Origin: Comamonadaceae bacterium
GTDB taxonomy: Bacteria; Pseudomonadota; Gammaproteobacteria; Burkholderiales; Burkholderiaceae_C
Direction: 5' to 3'
Length of the DNA: 64,000 nucleotides
NCBI GenBank assembly: GCA_027488735.1
Contig: JAIYBB010000011.1
Coordinates: 1 to 64,000 of the forward strand
Shown here: positions 8,768 through 16,676 of the stretch, piece by piece
Layout: every line of letters begins with the position of its first letter
Position numbering within the stretch: the stretch's first letter is position 1
Made by a program: the position numbers and the translations under genes
The notes under the pieces: generated by a model
Databases searched by the model: none
What the model was told of the DNA's origin: nothing
Seen by the model: the letters and a program-made list of their open reading frames with translations, nothing else

Positions 8768-9171
8768 TGCATTGGGCAACCGATCTCATTGGCCGACCCT
8801 GGGTGGCCGGTGCGCGTGGTCCGGATTCGTTCGACTGCTGGGGCCTGTTCCTAGCCATCCAGCGAGAGCACTTTGACCGCTATCTACCGGAAATTCCGAT
8901 AGACGCCAACGACCTGCGCATCGTGATGACCACCTTTCGCGATCACCCCGAGCGGCAACGGTGGAAAACCATTGCAACCCCGATCGAGGGCGATGCTGTG
9001 TTGCTGCGCCAATCCCGCCACCCGGTGCATGTTGGTGTGTGGCTAGCGGTCGATGGTGGTGGCGTCCTGCATGCCGTCAAGGATGCCGGTGTCGTCTTCC
9101 AGAAACTGCCTGAACTTCTGCTGCATGGCTGGCGGGTGGAGGGCTATTACCAATTTGTGGAGTCGCAGTGA
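8764..9171 (+). CDS. Phage NlpC/P60-family cell wall peptidase (tail tip, gpK-like)
   Basis: The protein has 135 residues. The catalytic cysteine lies in D-S-F-D-C-W-G-L (about residue 24) and the histidine in H-P-V-H-V-G-V-W (about residue 82), the order found in NlpC/P60 cysteine peptidases. The family cleaves peptidoglycan stem peptides; tail-borne versions act during DNA entry. The gene sits between the DUF1833 gene and the gpJ-like gene, the usual arrangement, and overlaps both neighbours by 4 bases. Confidence 0.85.
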   Translation: MMHWATDLIGRPWVAGARGPDSFDCWGLFLAIQREHFDRYLPEIPIDANDLRIVMTTFRDHPERQRWKTIATPIEGDAVLLRQSRHPVHVGVWLAVDGGGVLHAVKDAGVVFQKLPELLLHGWRVEGYYQFVESQ

Positions 9172-11447
9172 CCGCAGTCAATCAGAGCGCCGTCATCATG
9201 CTACGCAACCCTTTTCAGCCCAGCCAGCGCGAAGTCATGATCGCTCACCCGAGCCAGACCATCCGCCAATGGCTGGGCAGGCAAGGTATGTCTGAGTTCG
9301 ATCAGCCCACCGTTTGTATCAAAAATGGCGCGCCGGTTCTGCGTGCCGATTGGGCGGTCACACCCATCGATGGCGTGGTGATCTTTATCACCCTACCGCA
9401 GGGCGGGGGAGGTGGTGGAGGGGGCAAGAACCCGCTACGCACGGTGTTGATGATTGCGGTAATGGTAGTTGCCACCGTCTACGGCGGCCCCTTGGGGGCA
9501 AGCCTGGGCTTTAGCGGCAACCTGGCAACCGCCGTGGGGTCAGCCATCATCATGACGGCGGGTTCTGCCTTGGTCAGCGCCTTGGTGCCGCTGCCCACAC
9601 CCAACATGCCGTCCTTTGCCGGGTCGGGCGGGAGTCTGGCGCAACCGTCGCCCACTTACAGCCTGCAAGGCCAAGGCAACTATGCGCGGTTGGCGCAGCC
9701 CATTCCGGTCATCTACGGTCGCCATCTGGTCTATCCGGATTTGGCTGCTACGCCCTATGGCGAATACCAGGGTAATGAGCAGTACCTGCACCAGTTGCAT
9801 TGTATCGGCCTGGGCGAATACAACATCGAGCAACTCCGTATCGAAGACACGCCCATCGCCTCGTTCGAGGAAGTGACCTACCAGATCGTGCCGCCCGGCA
9901 GTCCCGTCACGCTGTTCAATCCGGATGTGGTCACGGCGCCCGAGGTGGCCGGGCAGGAACTGCTGGCTGGCACCTGGACCGGCGGCTTTGCCATCAACCC
10001 GGCTGAAAGTGAAGTGACTCACATCGGCATCGACATCTTGTTGCCGCGCGGGCTCTATTTCGCCAATGATGCCGGTGGGTTGGATGCCCGCAGCGCCAGT
10101 TGGAAGGTGGAAGCCCGGGCCATCGATGTAGAGGGTGATCCAATGAGCGACTGGTTCACGCTGGGCAGCGAGAGCTTGACCTCTGCAACCACCACGCCAC
10201 AGCGCATGTCCTACAAATACCCGGTCAGCCCGGGGCGCTATGAAGTGCGTGCTACGCGGCTCGATGGCAAAGACACCAACTCACGTGCCGGTCACGAAGT
10301 GCGATGGGGCGAGGCCCGAGGCTATCTGGCCAGCGGCGTCACGTTCCCTGACAACGTCACGCTGCTCGCCATCCGCATGCGTGCCACCGACAACCTGTCG
10401 CAGCGATCGAGTCGCTTGATCAACTGCATCGTCACGCGCAAGCTGCCGGTCTGGTGGGCGGACTCTGGCTGGTCCACAGCCGTGCCCACGCGCTCAATCG
10501 CCTGGGCCTTTGCCGACATCTTGCGTGCCAGCTACGGCGCCAAACTGACTGATGCGCGGATTGATCTAGCCGCCTTGGCCCAACTCGATCAGGTCTGGGC
10601 CGACCGGGGCGACCAGTTCGATGGCGTGTTTGATCAGCAAGTCACGGTGTGGGAAGCACTGACTCGCGTGGCCCGCTGTGGGCGAGCAGTACCGTTCTTG
10701 CAGGGCGGGATTGTGCGCCTCGTACGCGATGAAGCCCGGCTGCTGCCGGTGGCTCTGTTCAGTCCGCGCAACATCGTCAAGAACAGTCTCAAGATTCAGT
10801 ACGTGATGCCGGGTGAGGAGACGGCGGACGCGGTGACGGTGGAGTTCTTTAGCGGTCGCACATGGAAGCCTGACGAAGTGACGGTGAGTCTTCCGGGCTC
10901 GAGCAGCACCAATCCGGCAAAGTTTCGGCTCTTTGGTTGCACCACCGAAGCCCATGCGGTGCGCGAGGGGCTGTACCTGGCCGCCGCCAACCGTTACCGT
11001 CGTCGCATCATCACTTTGCGCACCGAGCTCGAAGGTCTGATTCCTACCTATGGCGATCTGATCGCCATTGCCCACGACATGCCCAGTTGGGGTACGGGCG
11101 GCGAGATCGTCGCTTGGAATGCGGACACCCAAACCGCCACGCTGTCCGAACCGGTCGCGTTCGTGGATGGTCAGGCACACGTGATGGCCCTGCGCCGTCG
11201 TGACGGCGGTGTCAGTGGCCCGCACGCGGTGACACCGGGCAGCGATGCGCAGCAAGTGGTCTTTGCGAACCTTCCTGACATCCCCATAGAAACTGGCCTC
11301 TCGGCCGAGCGCACCCATTTCGCCTTTGGCATTGCCGAGCAATGGAGCCTGCTGGCCCGGGTGATCGCGGTGCGACCACGCGGTGAGCAAGTGGAAATCA
11401 CCTGTGTGGCCGAAAACGCGTTGGTGCATACCGCCGATCAATCCTGA
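9168..11447 (+). CDS. Phage host-specificity / tail tip protein (gpJ-like)
   Basis: The protein has 759 residues. The GTG start overlaps the previous stop and has GGAG a few bases upstream; an ATG at 9198 is the alternative. The N-terminal 70 residues resemble the small ubiquitin-like gpI part (LRNPFQPSQREVMIAHPSQTIRQWL). A Gly8 linker and one hydrophobic segment follow (TVLMIAVMVVATVYGGPLGASLGF), and then a long gpJ-like body begins at QPIPVIYGRHLVYPDLA (conserved in tip attachment proteins). A fused gpI-gpJ layout is common in short-tip siphophages. It is expected to anchor the tail tip and contact the receptor. Confidence 0.8.
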   Translation: MTAVNQSAVIMLRNPFQPSQREVMIAHPSQTIRQWLGRQGMSEFDQPTVCIKNGAPVLRADWAVTPIDGVVIFITLPQGGGGGGGGKNPLRTVLMIAVMVVATVYGGPLGASLGFSGNLATAVGSAIIMTAGSALVSALVPLPTPNMPSFAGSGGSLAQPSPTYSLQGQGNYARLAQPIPVIYGRHLVYPDLAATPYGEYQGNEQYLHQLHCIGLGEYNIEQLRIEDTPIASFEEVTYQIVPPGSPVTLFNPDVVTAPEVAGQELLAGTWTGGFAINPAESEVTHIGIDILLPRGLYFANDAGGLDARSASWKVEARAIDVEGDPMSDWFTLGSESLTSATTTPQRMSYKYPVSPGRYEVRATRLDGKDTNSRAGHEVRWGEARGYLASGVTFPDNVTLLAIRMRATDNLSQRSSRLINCIVTRKLPVWWADSGWSTAVPTRSIAWAFADILRASYGAKLTDARIDLAALAQLDQVWADRGDQFDGVFDQQVTVWEALTRVARCGRAVPFLQGGIVRLVRDEARLLPVALFSPRNIVKNSLKIQYVMPGEETADAVTVEFFSGRTWKPDEVTVSLPGSSSTNPAKFRLFGCTTEAHAVREGLYLAAANRYRRRIITLRTELEGLIPTYGDLIAIAHDMPSWGTGGEIVAWNADTQTATLSEPVAFVDGQAHVMALRRRDGGVSGPHAVTPGSDAQQVVFANLPDIPIETGLSAERTHFAFGIAEQWSLLARVIAVRPRGEQVEITCVAENALVHTADQS

Positions 11448-11471
11448 TCTGAACCTGATTTTTTGTAACCG

Positions 11472-11505
11472 CCCGCCGAGGAGCAATCCCGGCGGGTTTC
11501 TTTTT
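11472..11505 (+). terminator. Rho-independent terminator after the tail module
   Basis: CCCGCCG (11472-11478) pairs with CGGCGGG (11490-11496) around an 11-base loop, followed by TTTCTTTTT. It separates the tail tip gene from the lysis cassette and may cause partial termination. Confidence 0.8.
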
Positions 11506-11515
11506 GGAGAAATGA

Positions 11516-11899
11516 ATGCCAGAACCGACAAGTAGTGGGGTCGCCGGAGCAGCGGTGGCCTACAAAGCCCTGGGAGGGACAGCAGTCGCCGCCGCAAGTG
11601 GTGCGACTTTGGCTGCCGTGGTGGTCATGCTGATGACGCCGCCTCGAAACAAGCGGGAGTGGGCTGTAGGACTGATCAGTACGGTGGTGTCGAGCATTGG
11701 CGGCGGCGCTGTCACTGTCGAACACTTTGGGCTGCATCACTGGGCGTTCTCAACCCTGGGACTTTGCGCACTGGGTGGATTGATCTTCGCCTGTGGCTTG
11801 CCGGGGTGGGCGATGGTGCGCTGGACCTTTGCTTTCATCGACAAGCGCCGTGATGACTCGCTGGATGCGGTGGCCAAGGACGTGAAGGAGCTGCTATGA
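11516..11899 (+). CDS. Putative phage holin
   Basis: The 127-residue protein has three hydrophobic segments: GTAVAAASGATLAAVVVMLM (about 20-40), VGLISTVVSSIGGGAVTV (about 50-67) and FSTLGLCALGGLIFACGLPGWAMV (about 78-102). A charged C-terminal tail follows (DKRRDDSLDAVAKDVKELL). Three membrane segments and a location right before the endolysin, with an ATGA overlap, fit a class I holin. I do not recognise the precise family. TTGGAG lies upstream of the ATG. Confidence 0.65.
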   Translation: MPEPTSSGVAGAAVAYKALGGTAVAAASGATLAAVVVMLMTPPRNKREWAVGLISTVVSSIGGGAVTVEHFGLHHWAFSTLGLCALGGLIFACGLPGWAMVRWTFAFIDKRRDDSLDAVAKDVKELL

Positions 11900-12360
11900 A
11901 GCCGATTGAGTTCATCGCAATGATCGGATCTTCCGCGCAAGCGACCGCCAAACGCACGGGCGTGTTCGCCAGTATCACGATCGCTCAGGCCGCCCTGGAA
12001 TCCGGTTGGGGCGAGTCAGGACTGGCCAAGGTGGGCAAGAACCTCTTTGGCATCAAAGCCGACAGACGCTGGCGGGGTGAAACCTTGATCCTGCAGACCA
12101 AAGAATTCATCCGTGGCCAGTGGGTTGTGGTGCCAGCCAAGTGGCGCAAGTACGCCAGTTGGCAAGAGAGCATCGATGACCACGCTGCCTTCCTCAAGCA
12201 AAACCCACGCTACAAGGCCTGCTTTGCTTGCACCACTGCCCAGGCGTTTGCCAAGACGCTGGCGCAGGCAGGCTATGCCACCGACCCGGCTTATGCGGAC
12301 AAGGTCATTGGCTTGATCAAGCAGCACAACCTACTGTCTCTGGACGGAGGTGCGGCATGA
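11896..12360 (+). CDS. Phage endolysin, glucosaminidase (GH73/FlgJ-like)
   Basis: The protein has 154 residues. The stretch TGVFASITIAQAALESGWGES carries the catalytic Glu of the GH73/FlgJ-type beta-N-acetylglucosaminidase fold. It continues with NLFGIK, K(Y)ASWQESIDDHAAFLKQNPRY and the C-terminal ...LAQAGYATDPAYADKVIGLI, all standard for this family. It would cut the glycan chain of peptidoglycan once the holin opens the membrane. There is no signal peptide, so export depends on the holin. It overlaps the holin gene and the Rz gene by 4 bases each. Confidence 0.9.
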   Translation: MKPIEFIAMIGSSAQATAKRTGVFASITIAQAALESGWGESGLAKVGKNLFGIKADRRWRGETLILQTKEFIRGQWVVVPAKWRKYASWQESIDDHAAFLKQNPRYKACFACTTAQAFAKTLAQAGYATDPAYADKVIGLIKQHNLLSLDGGAA

Positions 12361-12854
12361 ACTGGCTCAATCGATTCTTGCTGGCCAACTGGTCACACAT
12401 CTTTGACGCACTTCTCTTGACCATGGCGCTGCTTTGCGGGATGCAGGTTGGCGAGTCCCGTGTCCAGAAGGATTGGGACGCCGAAAAGCAAAAGATCGCA
12501 CTGGCCCAGGCCAGGCAAGAGCAGCGCGTCGCCGATGTGCGGTTGACCCAATCTCAAATCACGCAGGAAATCTCGAATGAATACGCAAAAAGGTCAAAGC
12601 TACTGGCTGATCGCCAGCCTGATGCTCATGTTGGCGGGGTGTGCAACATCACCACAGCCGGTGACAGGGATTTGTCCGCCGTTTCCGAAGCTCCCGCAGG
12701 AGCTGCAAGCATCCCCGCCGACGCTCTATCTCTTACCGCTGGAGATGCGGGAGCGGTGAGTTGCGCTCAATTGAGCAAGGACGCTGCCCAAACCACCCTG
12801 ATGCTGCTTGAGGTACAGCGGTGGTACCAAAAACAATCAGCAATTGAACCTTAA
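12357..12854 (+). CDS. Rz-like inner-membrane spanin
   Basis: The start is the ATG at 12357, preceded by GGAGGT, not the upstream in-frame ATG inside the endolysin. The product has 165 residues. An N-terminal membrane anchor (HIFDALLLTMALLCGMQVG) is followed by a long charged helix (VQKDWDAEKQKIALAQARQEQRVADVRLTQSQITQEI), the usual i-spanin design. Spanins join inner and outer membranes and fuse them in the last step of lysis. The partner Rz1 is encoded inside this gene in the +1 frame. Confidence 0.8.
   Translation: MNWLNRFLLANWSHIFDALLLTMALLCGMQVGESRVQKDWDAEKQKIALAQARQEQRVADVRLTQSQITQEISNEYAKRSKLLADRQPDAHVGGVCNITTAGDRDLSAVSEAPAGAASIPADALSLTAGDAGAVSCAQLSKDAAQTTLMLLEVQRWYQKQSAIEP
12577..12759 (+). 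CDS. Rz1-like outer-membrane spanin lipoprotein (nested in Rz)
   Basis: This 60-residue protein is read in the +1 frame within the Rz gene. It has a signal peptide ending in a lipobox (IASLMLMLAGC) and a proline-rich remainder (SPQPVTGICPPFPKLPQ), exactly the Rz1 pattern. AGGAAAT precedes the ATG. Fully embedded Rz1 genes are known from lambda-like phages. Confidence 0.85.
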   Translation: MNTQKGQSYWLIASLMLMLAGCATSPQPVTGICPPFPKLPQELQASPPTLYLLPLEMRER

Positions 12855-12858
12855 ACAG

Positions 12859-12893
12859 AAGCCCGGCTTGTCTTAGGACAGGTCGGGCTTTTT
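12859..12893 (+). terminator. Rho-independent terminator at end of prophage lysis module
   Basis: AAGCCCG (12859-12865) pairs with CGGGCTT (12884-12890), extended inward by seven more pairs (two wobble) to a four-base loop, and followed by TTT. Strong hairpin right after the Rz stop. Confidence 0.85.
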
Positions 12894-12934
12894 GTCGTTT
12901 GTGCGGTCGGGAATCCTTCTGGATCCATGGGAAT

Positions 12935-13310
12935 CTAATCCTTCTTAGCTTTATCGATCAGAGAAAGAAGGTTTTTCATTGCGCTGGCCTGTGCAAATCC
13001 ATCATAGATCTTGTCATCAAGGAGCTCCCTAGCTGACGGGCCTTCCTTGCACTTTCCTCCAGCCTTCACCAATGCATCCACCATTTCTGTATTGTTACTT
13101 CGTCTGTAAAGGTGCGAGTACTTGGCGATATCCAGAGGTAAGTCGCACTCGTTGTCTGGAATGTTTGGATCTGCGCCACGCTCAAGTAGCGTGTATGGCT
13201 AGCCCATAGTAAGTTTCATAAACTGCCACATACAAAGCAGTGCGCCCATCGTCATCAAGAAAATTGATGTCATGACCCGATGTAAGCAGATGATGCCTTT
13301 CGTTCAAAGC
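12935..13310 (-). pseudogene. Broken ankyrin-repeat protein gene (5'-truncated, frameshifted)
   Basis: Reading the - strand, one frame gives ...HDINFLDDDGRTALYVAVYE... and then hits a stop near 13183. A frame offset by one base continues LLERGADPNIPDNECDLPLDIAKYS... and ends SLIDKAKKD-stop at 12935-12937. DGRTALYVA and LLxxGADPN are ankyrin-repeat signatures, and the two parts join sensibly across one lost or gained base between about 13183 and 13203. No start codon is available: the 5' side runs into the 3' end of cadR at about 13304. It is probably a resident or prophage-linked gene cut by the metal island. Confidence 0.75.
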
Positions 13311-13768
13311 TTTGCCTTGAGACTGTGTGCCCCATGAACATGCCCCTTGCTGGTGGTTAACTCCTGATCGGGATGCGATGCGGTGGACAACTCACTCAAG
13401 ATGCCGCATTGACTGGCCTGTTGAGATTTACGGCAGTTCTCCCGCAAGGTCTTGAGCTGTCGCTCTAGCGCTTTCAGCTCTTTGATGCGGGCGGCCACAT
13501 GGCCGATGTGCTCGTCGAGTAAGTCATTGACATCTGCGCAGTTCTCTAGAGGCGAGTCCTTGAAGCGCAGCAATATTCGGATTTCGTCCAGCGTCATGTC
13601 CAACCCACGGCAGTTCCGTATGAAGGACAGTCGGTCAACATGCTCATCGCCGTACACGCGGTAGTTGCTTTCTGTGCGAACCGTTTCAGGCAGCAATCCT
13701 TCGCGTTCGTAATACCGGATCGTCTCAACCTGAGTGTGAGCCGCCTTGGCCAGTTCACCGATTTTCAT
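13304..13768 (-). CDS. cadR: MerR-family Cd(II)/Pb(II)-responsive regulator CadR/PbrR
   Basis: The protein has 154 residues. The N-terminal winged helix MKIGELAKAAHTQVETIRYYEREGLLPE is typical MerR. The effector side carries Cys in F-I-R-N-C-R-G-L-D, D-S-P-L-E-N-C-A-D-V-N and the C-terminal R-E-N-C-R-K-S-Q-Q-A-S-Q-C-G, the cysteine arrangement of Cd/Pb sensors. The tail HVHGAHS recalls the His-containing end of CadR proteins. It is divergent from cadA and would activate the cadA promoter by untwisting its long spacer when metal binds. AAGGTGAAG precedes the ATG. The 3' end coincides with the truncated ankyrin gene, so the last few residues may be altered. Confidence 0.88.
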   Translation of the reverse strand: MKIGELAKAAHTQVETIRYYEREGLLPETVRTESNYRVYGDEHVDRLSFIRNCRGLDMTLDEIRILLRFKDSPLENCADVNDLLDEHIGHVAARIKELKALERQLKTLRENCRKSQQASQCGILSELSTASHPDQELTTSKGHVHGAHSLKAKL

Positions 13769-13810
13769 ATCTTCACCTTGAGCGGTGGCAAGAAAGTTGC
13801 GCCATTTTAT

Positions 13811-13856
13811 TTGTAGGTACTTGACATTGTAGTGGCTACAGGGTTTTTAATCCATC
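13811..13856 (+). promoter_or_regulatory. MerR-type cadA promoter and operator
   Basis: A perfect -35 TTGACA (13821-13826) and a -10 TTTAAT (13846-13851) are separated by 19 bp, the over-long spacing that MerR regulators correct. The spacer holds a dyad TTGTAG / CTACAG centred near 13833. It lies between divergent cadR and cadA. Confidence 0.85.
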
Positions 13857-13872
13857 CAACAAGGAGAAGATC

Positions 13873-16107
13873 ATGAACCCTACTCACCAACGCCAACAAG
13901 TTGACACTGCCTGCGGTTGTGGAAGTGGCTGCGCTGCATCGCCTGCCGTGGGCGGGCCAATGGCGTCTAAAGCAACGGCTGTTGAGCCACATAGATTCCG
14001 GATCGCGAACATGGACTGCGCGTCCGAAGAGTCAGAAATCCGTCGAGCGCTGGACGGCGTGGCAGGCATTCGTGGCTTGCAGTTCAACTTGGGCGACCGC
14101 GAGTTGACCATCGCTGCCGAGGATCATGCTCTGCGGTTGGCACTGGATGCGATTCGCAAAGCGGGCTTCAAACCGGAACCACTCGGAGTAGAAGACAAAT
14201 CGGATGGAGCTACTGCCGCTGCGCCAACTGGTTTTTGGGCCTCATGGGGCAAATTGATTGCTGCATTGGGGCTGGCCGTGGCGGCTGAAGGCTTGGCATT
14301 CGCTTTTCCAGATAGTTGGCCAGCAAAAGCCCTTGGAATGGCGCTGGCCGCGGTGGCCATCGCCCTGGCGGGTTTCTCCGTCTACGGTAAAGGGCTTTCC
14401 GCACTGCGGCAAGGACGCTTGAACATCAACGCCTTGATGACTGTGGCCGTGACAGGTGCCTTCTTGATAGGCCAGTGGCCAGAAGCTGCCATGGTGATGG
14501 CCTTGTATGCCATAGCCGAGGCCATCGAGGCTCGAGCGGTGGACCGGGCGCGTAACGCCATCAAGAGCTTGCTGGCGCTGGCACCGGAGCAAGCCGAGGT
14601 GCGTCAAGGTGACGGCAGTTGGACGCGCGTCGGCGTCAAAGCTGTCGTTGTCGACGCAACAGTGCGCATCCGTCCAGGAGAGCGCGTTCCACTCGATGGT
14701 GTCGTCACGCTCGGACAGAGTGCCATCGACCAGTCCCCTGTGACTGGGGAAAGCCTGCCTATAGACAAGGCTCCTGGCGACGAAGTGTACGCAGGCACCA
14801 TCAACCAGTCTGCAGCCTTGGAATTCCGTGTCACCGCGCCCGCTTCGGACAGCACCCTGGCGCGCATCATCCACGCAGTCGAGCAAGCACAGTCGTCCCG
14901 TGCGCCGACACAGCGCTTTGTAGATCGGTTTGCCGCGATCTACACCCCTGCCGTTTTCATCCTGGCTGTCGCCGTCGCGTTGCTAGCGCCGTGGATCACG
15001 GACTTGACCTGGATGCAGGCTGTCTACAAGGCCTTGGTGTTGTTGGTCATCGCTTGCCCTTGTGCCTTGGTTATTTCCACACCTGTCACGGTCGTCAGCG
15101 GTTTGGCAGCCGGGGCAAGGCGGGGGATTTTGATCAAAGGTGGCGTTTACTTGGAGGATGCGCGAAAGATCAAAGCTGTGGCCCTGGACAAGACCGGTAC
15201 GATCACGGAAGGCAAGCCCAAACTGGTGGCCTTCGAGCCCGTGGACACAGGTCTTGATCAACGGGTGCTGGAGGGGCTTGCAAAGAGTCTCGCGGGCCGG
15301 TCGGATCACCCGGTTTCCAAAGCCATCGCAGAGGGGCTGTCAACCGCCGATCAAGAGGTGGGAGAGTTTCAAGCCGTTGCAGGGCGTGGAGTGCAAGGTG
15401 TTATCGGCAATCATTCCTACGCGCTGGCCAACCACCGCTGGATCGAGGAGCGTGGGCAATGTTCGGCTGAACTCGAAACCCGCCTCGCAGTTCATGAGGA
15501 GGCAGGTCGCACGGTCACACTCCTCGCTAACAGCGAACGTGTGATGGCGATCTGCGCGGTGGCGGACACCATCAAACCATCCTCCGCCCAAGCGGTGGCC
15601 GACCTGAAGTCGCTCGGCGTGACACCGGTCATGCTGACAGGGGATAACATCGCGACCGCGCGCACCGTTGGCTCTCTGGCGGGCATAGCCGAAGTGCGGG
15701 GCAACCTGCTGCCAGAAGACAAACTACAGGCTATCGGCGAACTTCAACAGCGACTGGGCATCACGGCAATGACTGGCGATGGCATCAACGATGCACCAGC
15801 ACTTGCTAAGGCCGACATCGGCTTCGCCATGGGTGCTGCTGGAACCCATACGGCGATGGAAGCCGCAGATGTTGTGGTCATGAACGATGACCTGCGTCGT
15901 CTGCCGGAAACGATACGGCTCTCGAAGCGCACCCACGCTGTTCTTTGGCAGAACATATGTCTCGCGCTAGGCATCAAGTTGGTGTTCTTAGTGCTGGCCA
16001 TCTTCGACAACGCCTCCATGTGGATGGCGGTGTTTGCGGACATGGGGGCAAGCTTGCTGGTGGTCCTCAATGGGCTAAGGTTGCTTGGAAAGCAATCGAG
16101 CAAGTAG
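13873..16107 (+). CDS. cadA: Heavy-metal (Cd/Zn/Pb) exporting P-type ATPase CadA
   Basis: The protein has 744 residues. Residues 10-22 hold a Cys-rich stretch (DTACGCGSGCAAS). An HMA-like domain at about 40-105 has the metal site MDCASEE. The membrane translocation motif C395-P-C397 in VIACPCALVIST and the phosphorylated D439-KTGT are present. The hinge [21 protein letters not shown] is intact. This set marks a P1B ATPase of the Zn/Cd/Pb class (P1B-2), which pumps divalent metal from cytoplasm to periplasm, where CzcCBA can remove it. It is transcribed from the MerR-type promoter just upstream; AAGGAGAAG precedes the ATG. Confidence 0.93.
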   Translation: MNPTHQRQQVDTACGCGSGCAASPAVGGPMASKATAVEPHRFRIANMDCASEESEIRRALDGVAGIRGLQFNLGDRELTIAAEDHALRLALDAIRKAGFKPEPLGVEDKSDGATAAAPTGFWASWGKLIAALGLAVAAEGLAFAFPDSWPAKALGMALAAVAIALAGFSVYGKGLSALRQGRLNINALMTVAVTGAFLIGQWPEAAMVMALYAIAEAIEARAVDRARNAIKSLLALAPEQAEVRQGDGSWTRVGVKAVVVDATVRIRPGERVPLDGVVTLGQSAIDQSPVTGESLPIDKAPGDEVYAGTINQSAALEFRVTAPASDSTLARIIHAVEQAQSSRAPTQRFVDRFAAIYTPAVFILAVAVALLAPWITDLTWMQAVYKALVLLVIACPCALVISTPVTVVSGLAAGARRGILIKGGVYLEDARKIKAVALDKTGTITEGKPKLVAFEPVDTGLDQRVLEGLAKSLAGRSDHPVSKAIAEGLSTADQEVGEFQAVAGRGVQGVIGNHSYALANHRWIEERGQCSAELETRLAVHEEAGRTVTLLANSERVMAICAVADTIKPSSAQAVADLKSLGVTPVMLTGDNIATARTVGSLAGIAEVRGNLLPEDKLQAIGELQQRLGITAMTGDGINDAPALAKADIGFAMGAAGTHTAMEAADVVVMNDDLRRLPETIRLSKRTHAVLWQNICLALGIKLVFLVLAIFDNASMWMAVFADMGASLLVVLNGLRLLGKQSSK

Positions 16108-16128
16108 AAAAAGATGTACGGGAAAGTC

Positions 16129-16143
16129 TATAGCTGCTATACT
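16129..16143 (+). promoter_or_regulatory. Perfect short palindrome with -10-like element before czcI
   Basis: TATAGC-T-GCTATA (16129-16141) is a perfect inverted repeat with a one-base centre, and TATACT (16138-16143) overlaps its right arm and looks like a -10 hexamer. It resembles the spacer dyads of MerR-type metal promoters, but no good -35 is visible. Candidate operator for the czc operon. Confidence 0.4.
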
Positions 16144-16152
16144 CTTGATCAT

Positions 16153-16506
16153 ATGCGTAAATGGTTGGCAATCCTTTTGTTGGTATTTGTGCCGCTACAG
16201 CTTAGCTGGGCGGCTGCAGCCAGCTATTGCCAACACGAAACCGGTACCTCAGCCAAGCACTTTGGTCACCATGACCATCAGCACAAGACTGCGGATGGCA
16301 AAGACGCATCTTCCGATTCAGTCAAGACCATCGGTGGCGACCCCGATTGCGCATCCTGTCACGCAGGATGTTTGTCGGCCTTGCTTGGGGCAGTAGCGAT
16401 TGCATCGCTGGCCGACTCGTCTCTGGATACAGCAGAGTACGGGGCTCGTCTCACGTCGCCCTCTTTTGAACGCCTCGAACGCCCTCAGTGGCGTGTCCTC
16501 GCCTGA
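16153..16506 (+). CDS. czcI: CzcI-like periplasmic regulator of the czc operon
   Basis: The ATG at 16153 was chosen because it gives a clean signal peptide (MRKWLAILLLVFVPLQLSWAAAA); an ATG at 16114 is in frame but would place 13 extra residues ahead of it. The product has 117 residues. The mature part begins SYCQHE, then carries a His cluster (HFGHHDHQHK) and a Cys pair motif (DPDCASCHAGC), the layout of CzcI of Cupriavidus. CzcI proteins are small periplasmic metal-binding proteins that modulate czcCBA expression. There is no clear Shine-Dalgarno sequence, and the start lies only 10 bases after a -10-like element, so a very short leader is possible. Confidence 0.78.
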   Translation: MRKWLAILLLVFVPLQLSWAAAASYCQHETGTSAKHFGHHDHQHKTADGKDASSDSVKTIGGDPDCASCHAGCLSALLGAVAIASLADSSLDTAEYGARLTSPSFERLERPQWRVLA

Positions 16507-16646
16507 TCGGCGGGGAGCGCGTTCCTTTCCCTTCGTCATCACCAATCCACGAGCATGCCTAGCGCGTGACCGTATCAAGCACGGCTTCGTGCGGTTGATG
16601 TGATGGCGTCTTAGGCGATCATTTGGATCGCTCTCCGCCGATTCCC
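16505..16646 (+). ncRNA. Structured czcI-czcC intergenic RNA candidate
   Basis: A long-range stem pairs 16506-16519 with 16629-16642 (14 pairs, one G-U). It encloses a second stem (16535-16542 with 16600-16607) and, inside that, a GCACG/CGTGC hairpin at 16579-16592 with flanking TCAA/TTGA pairing. A short hairpin GCGATC/GATCGC (16615-16631) shares three bases with the closing stem and so competes with it. The element begins at the czcI stop and ends about 30 bases before czcC. No known riboswitch is recognised. Confidence 0.45.
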
Positions 16647-16676
16647 TCGTGTATTTGAATATCACTGGAGAATCGG

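Larger units (their letters stand above)
1..12893 (+). mobile_element. Prophage late region (tail and lysis modules), partial at left edge
   Basis: All genes run on the + strand with short overlaps, in the order of a lambda-like siphovirus: tail tube, frameshifted tail chaperone, tape measure, tail accessory and tip proteins, then holin-like, endolysin and spanins. The block ends at a strong stem-loop terminator at 12859-12893. No head, integrase or attachment site is in view, so intactness cannot be judged. The right boundary is inferred from the terminator and the unrelated pseudogene that follows. Confidence 0.85.

Noticed and set aside
10566..11597. 343-codon - strand ORF inside the gpJ-like gene
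   Set aside because: A GC-rich antisense shadow with Arg/His/Gly-rich low-complexity translation and no motif; the + strand gene is clearly real.
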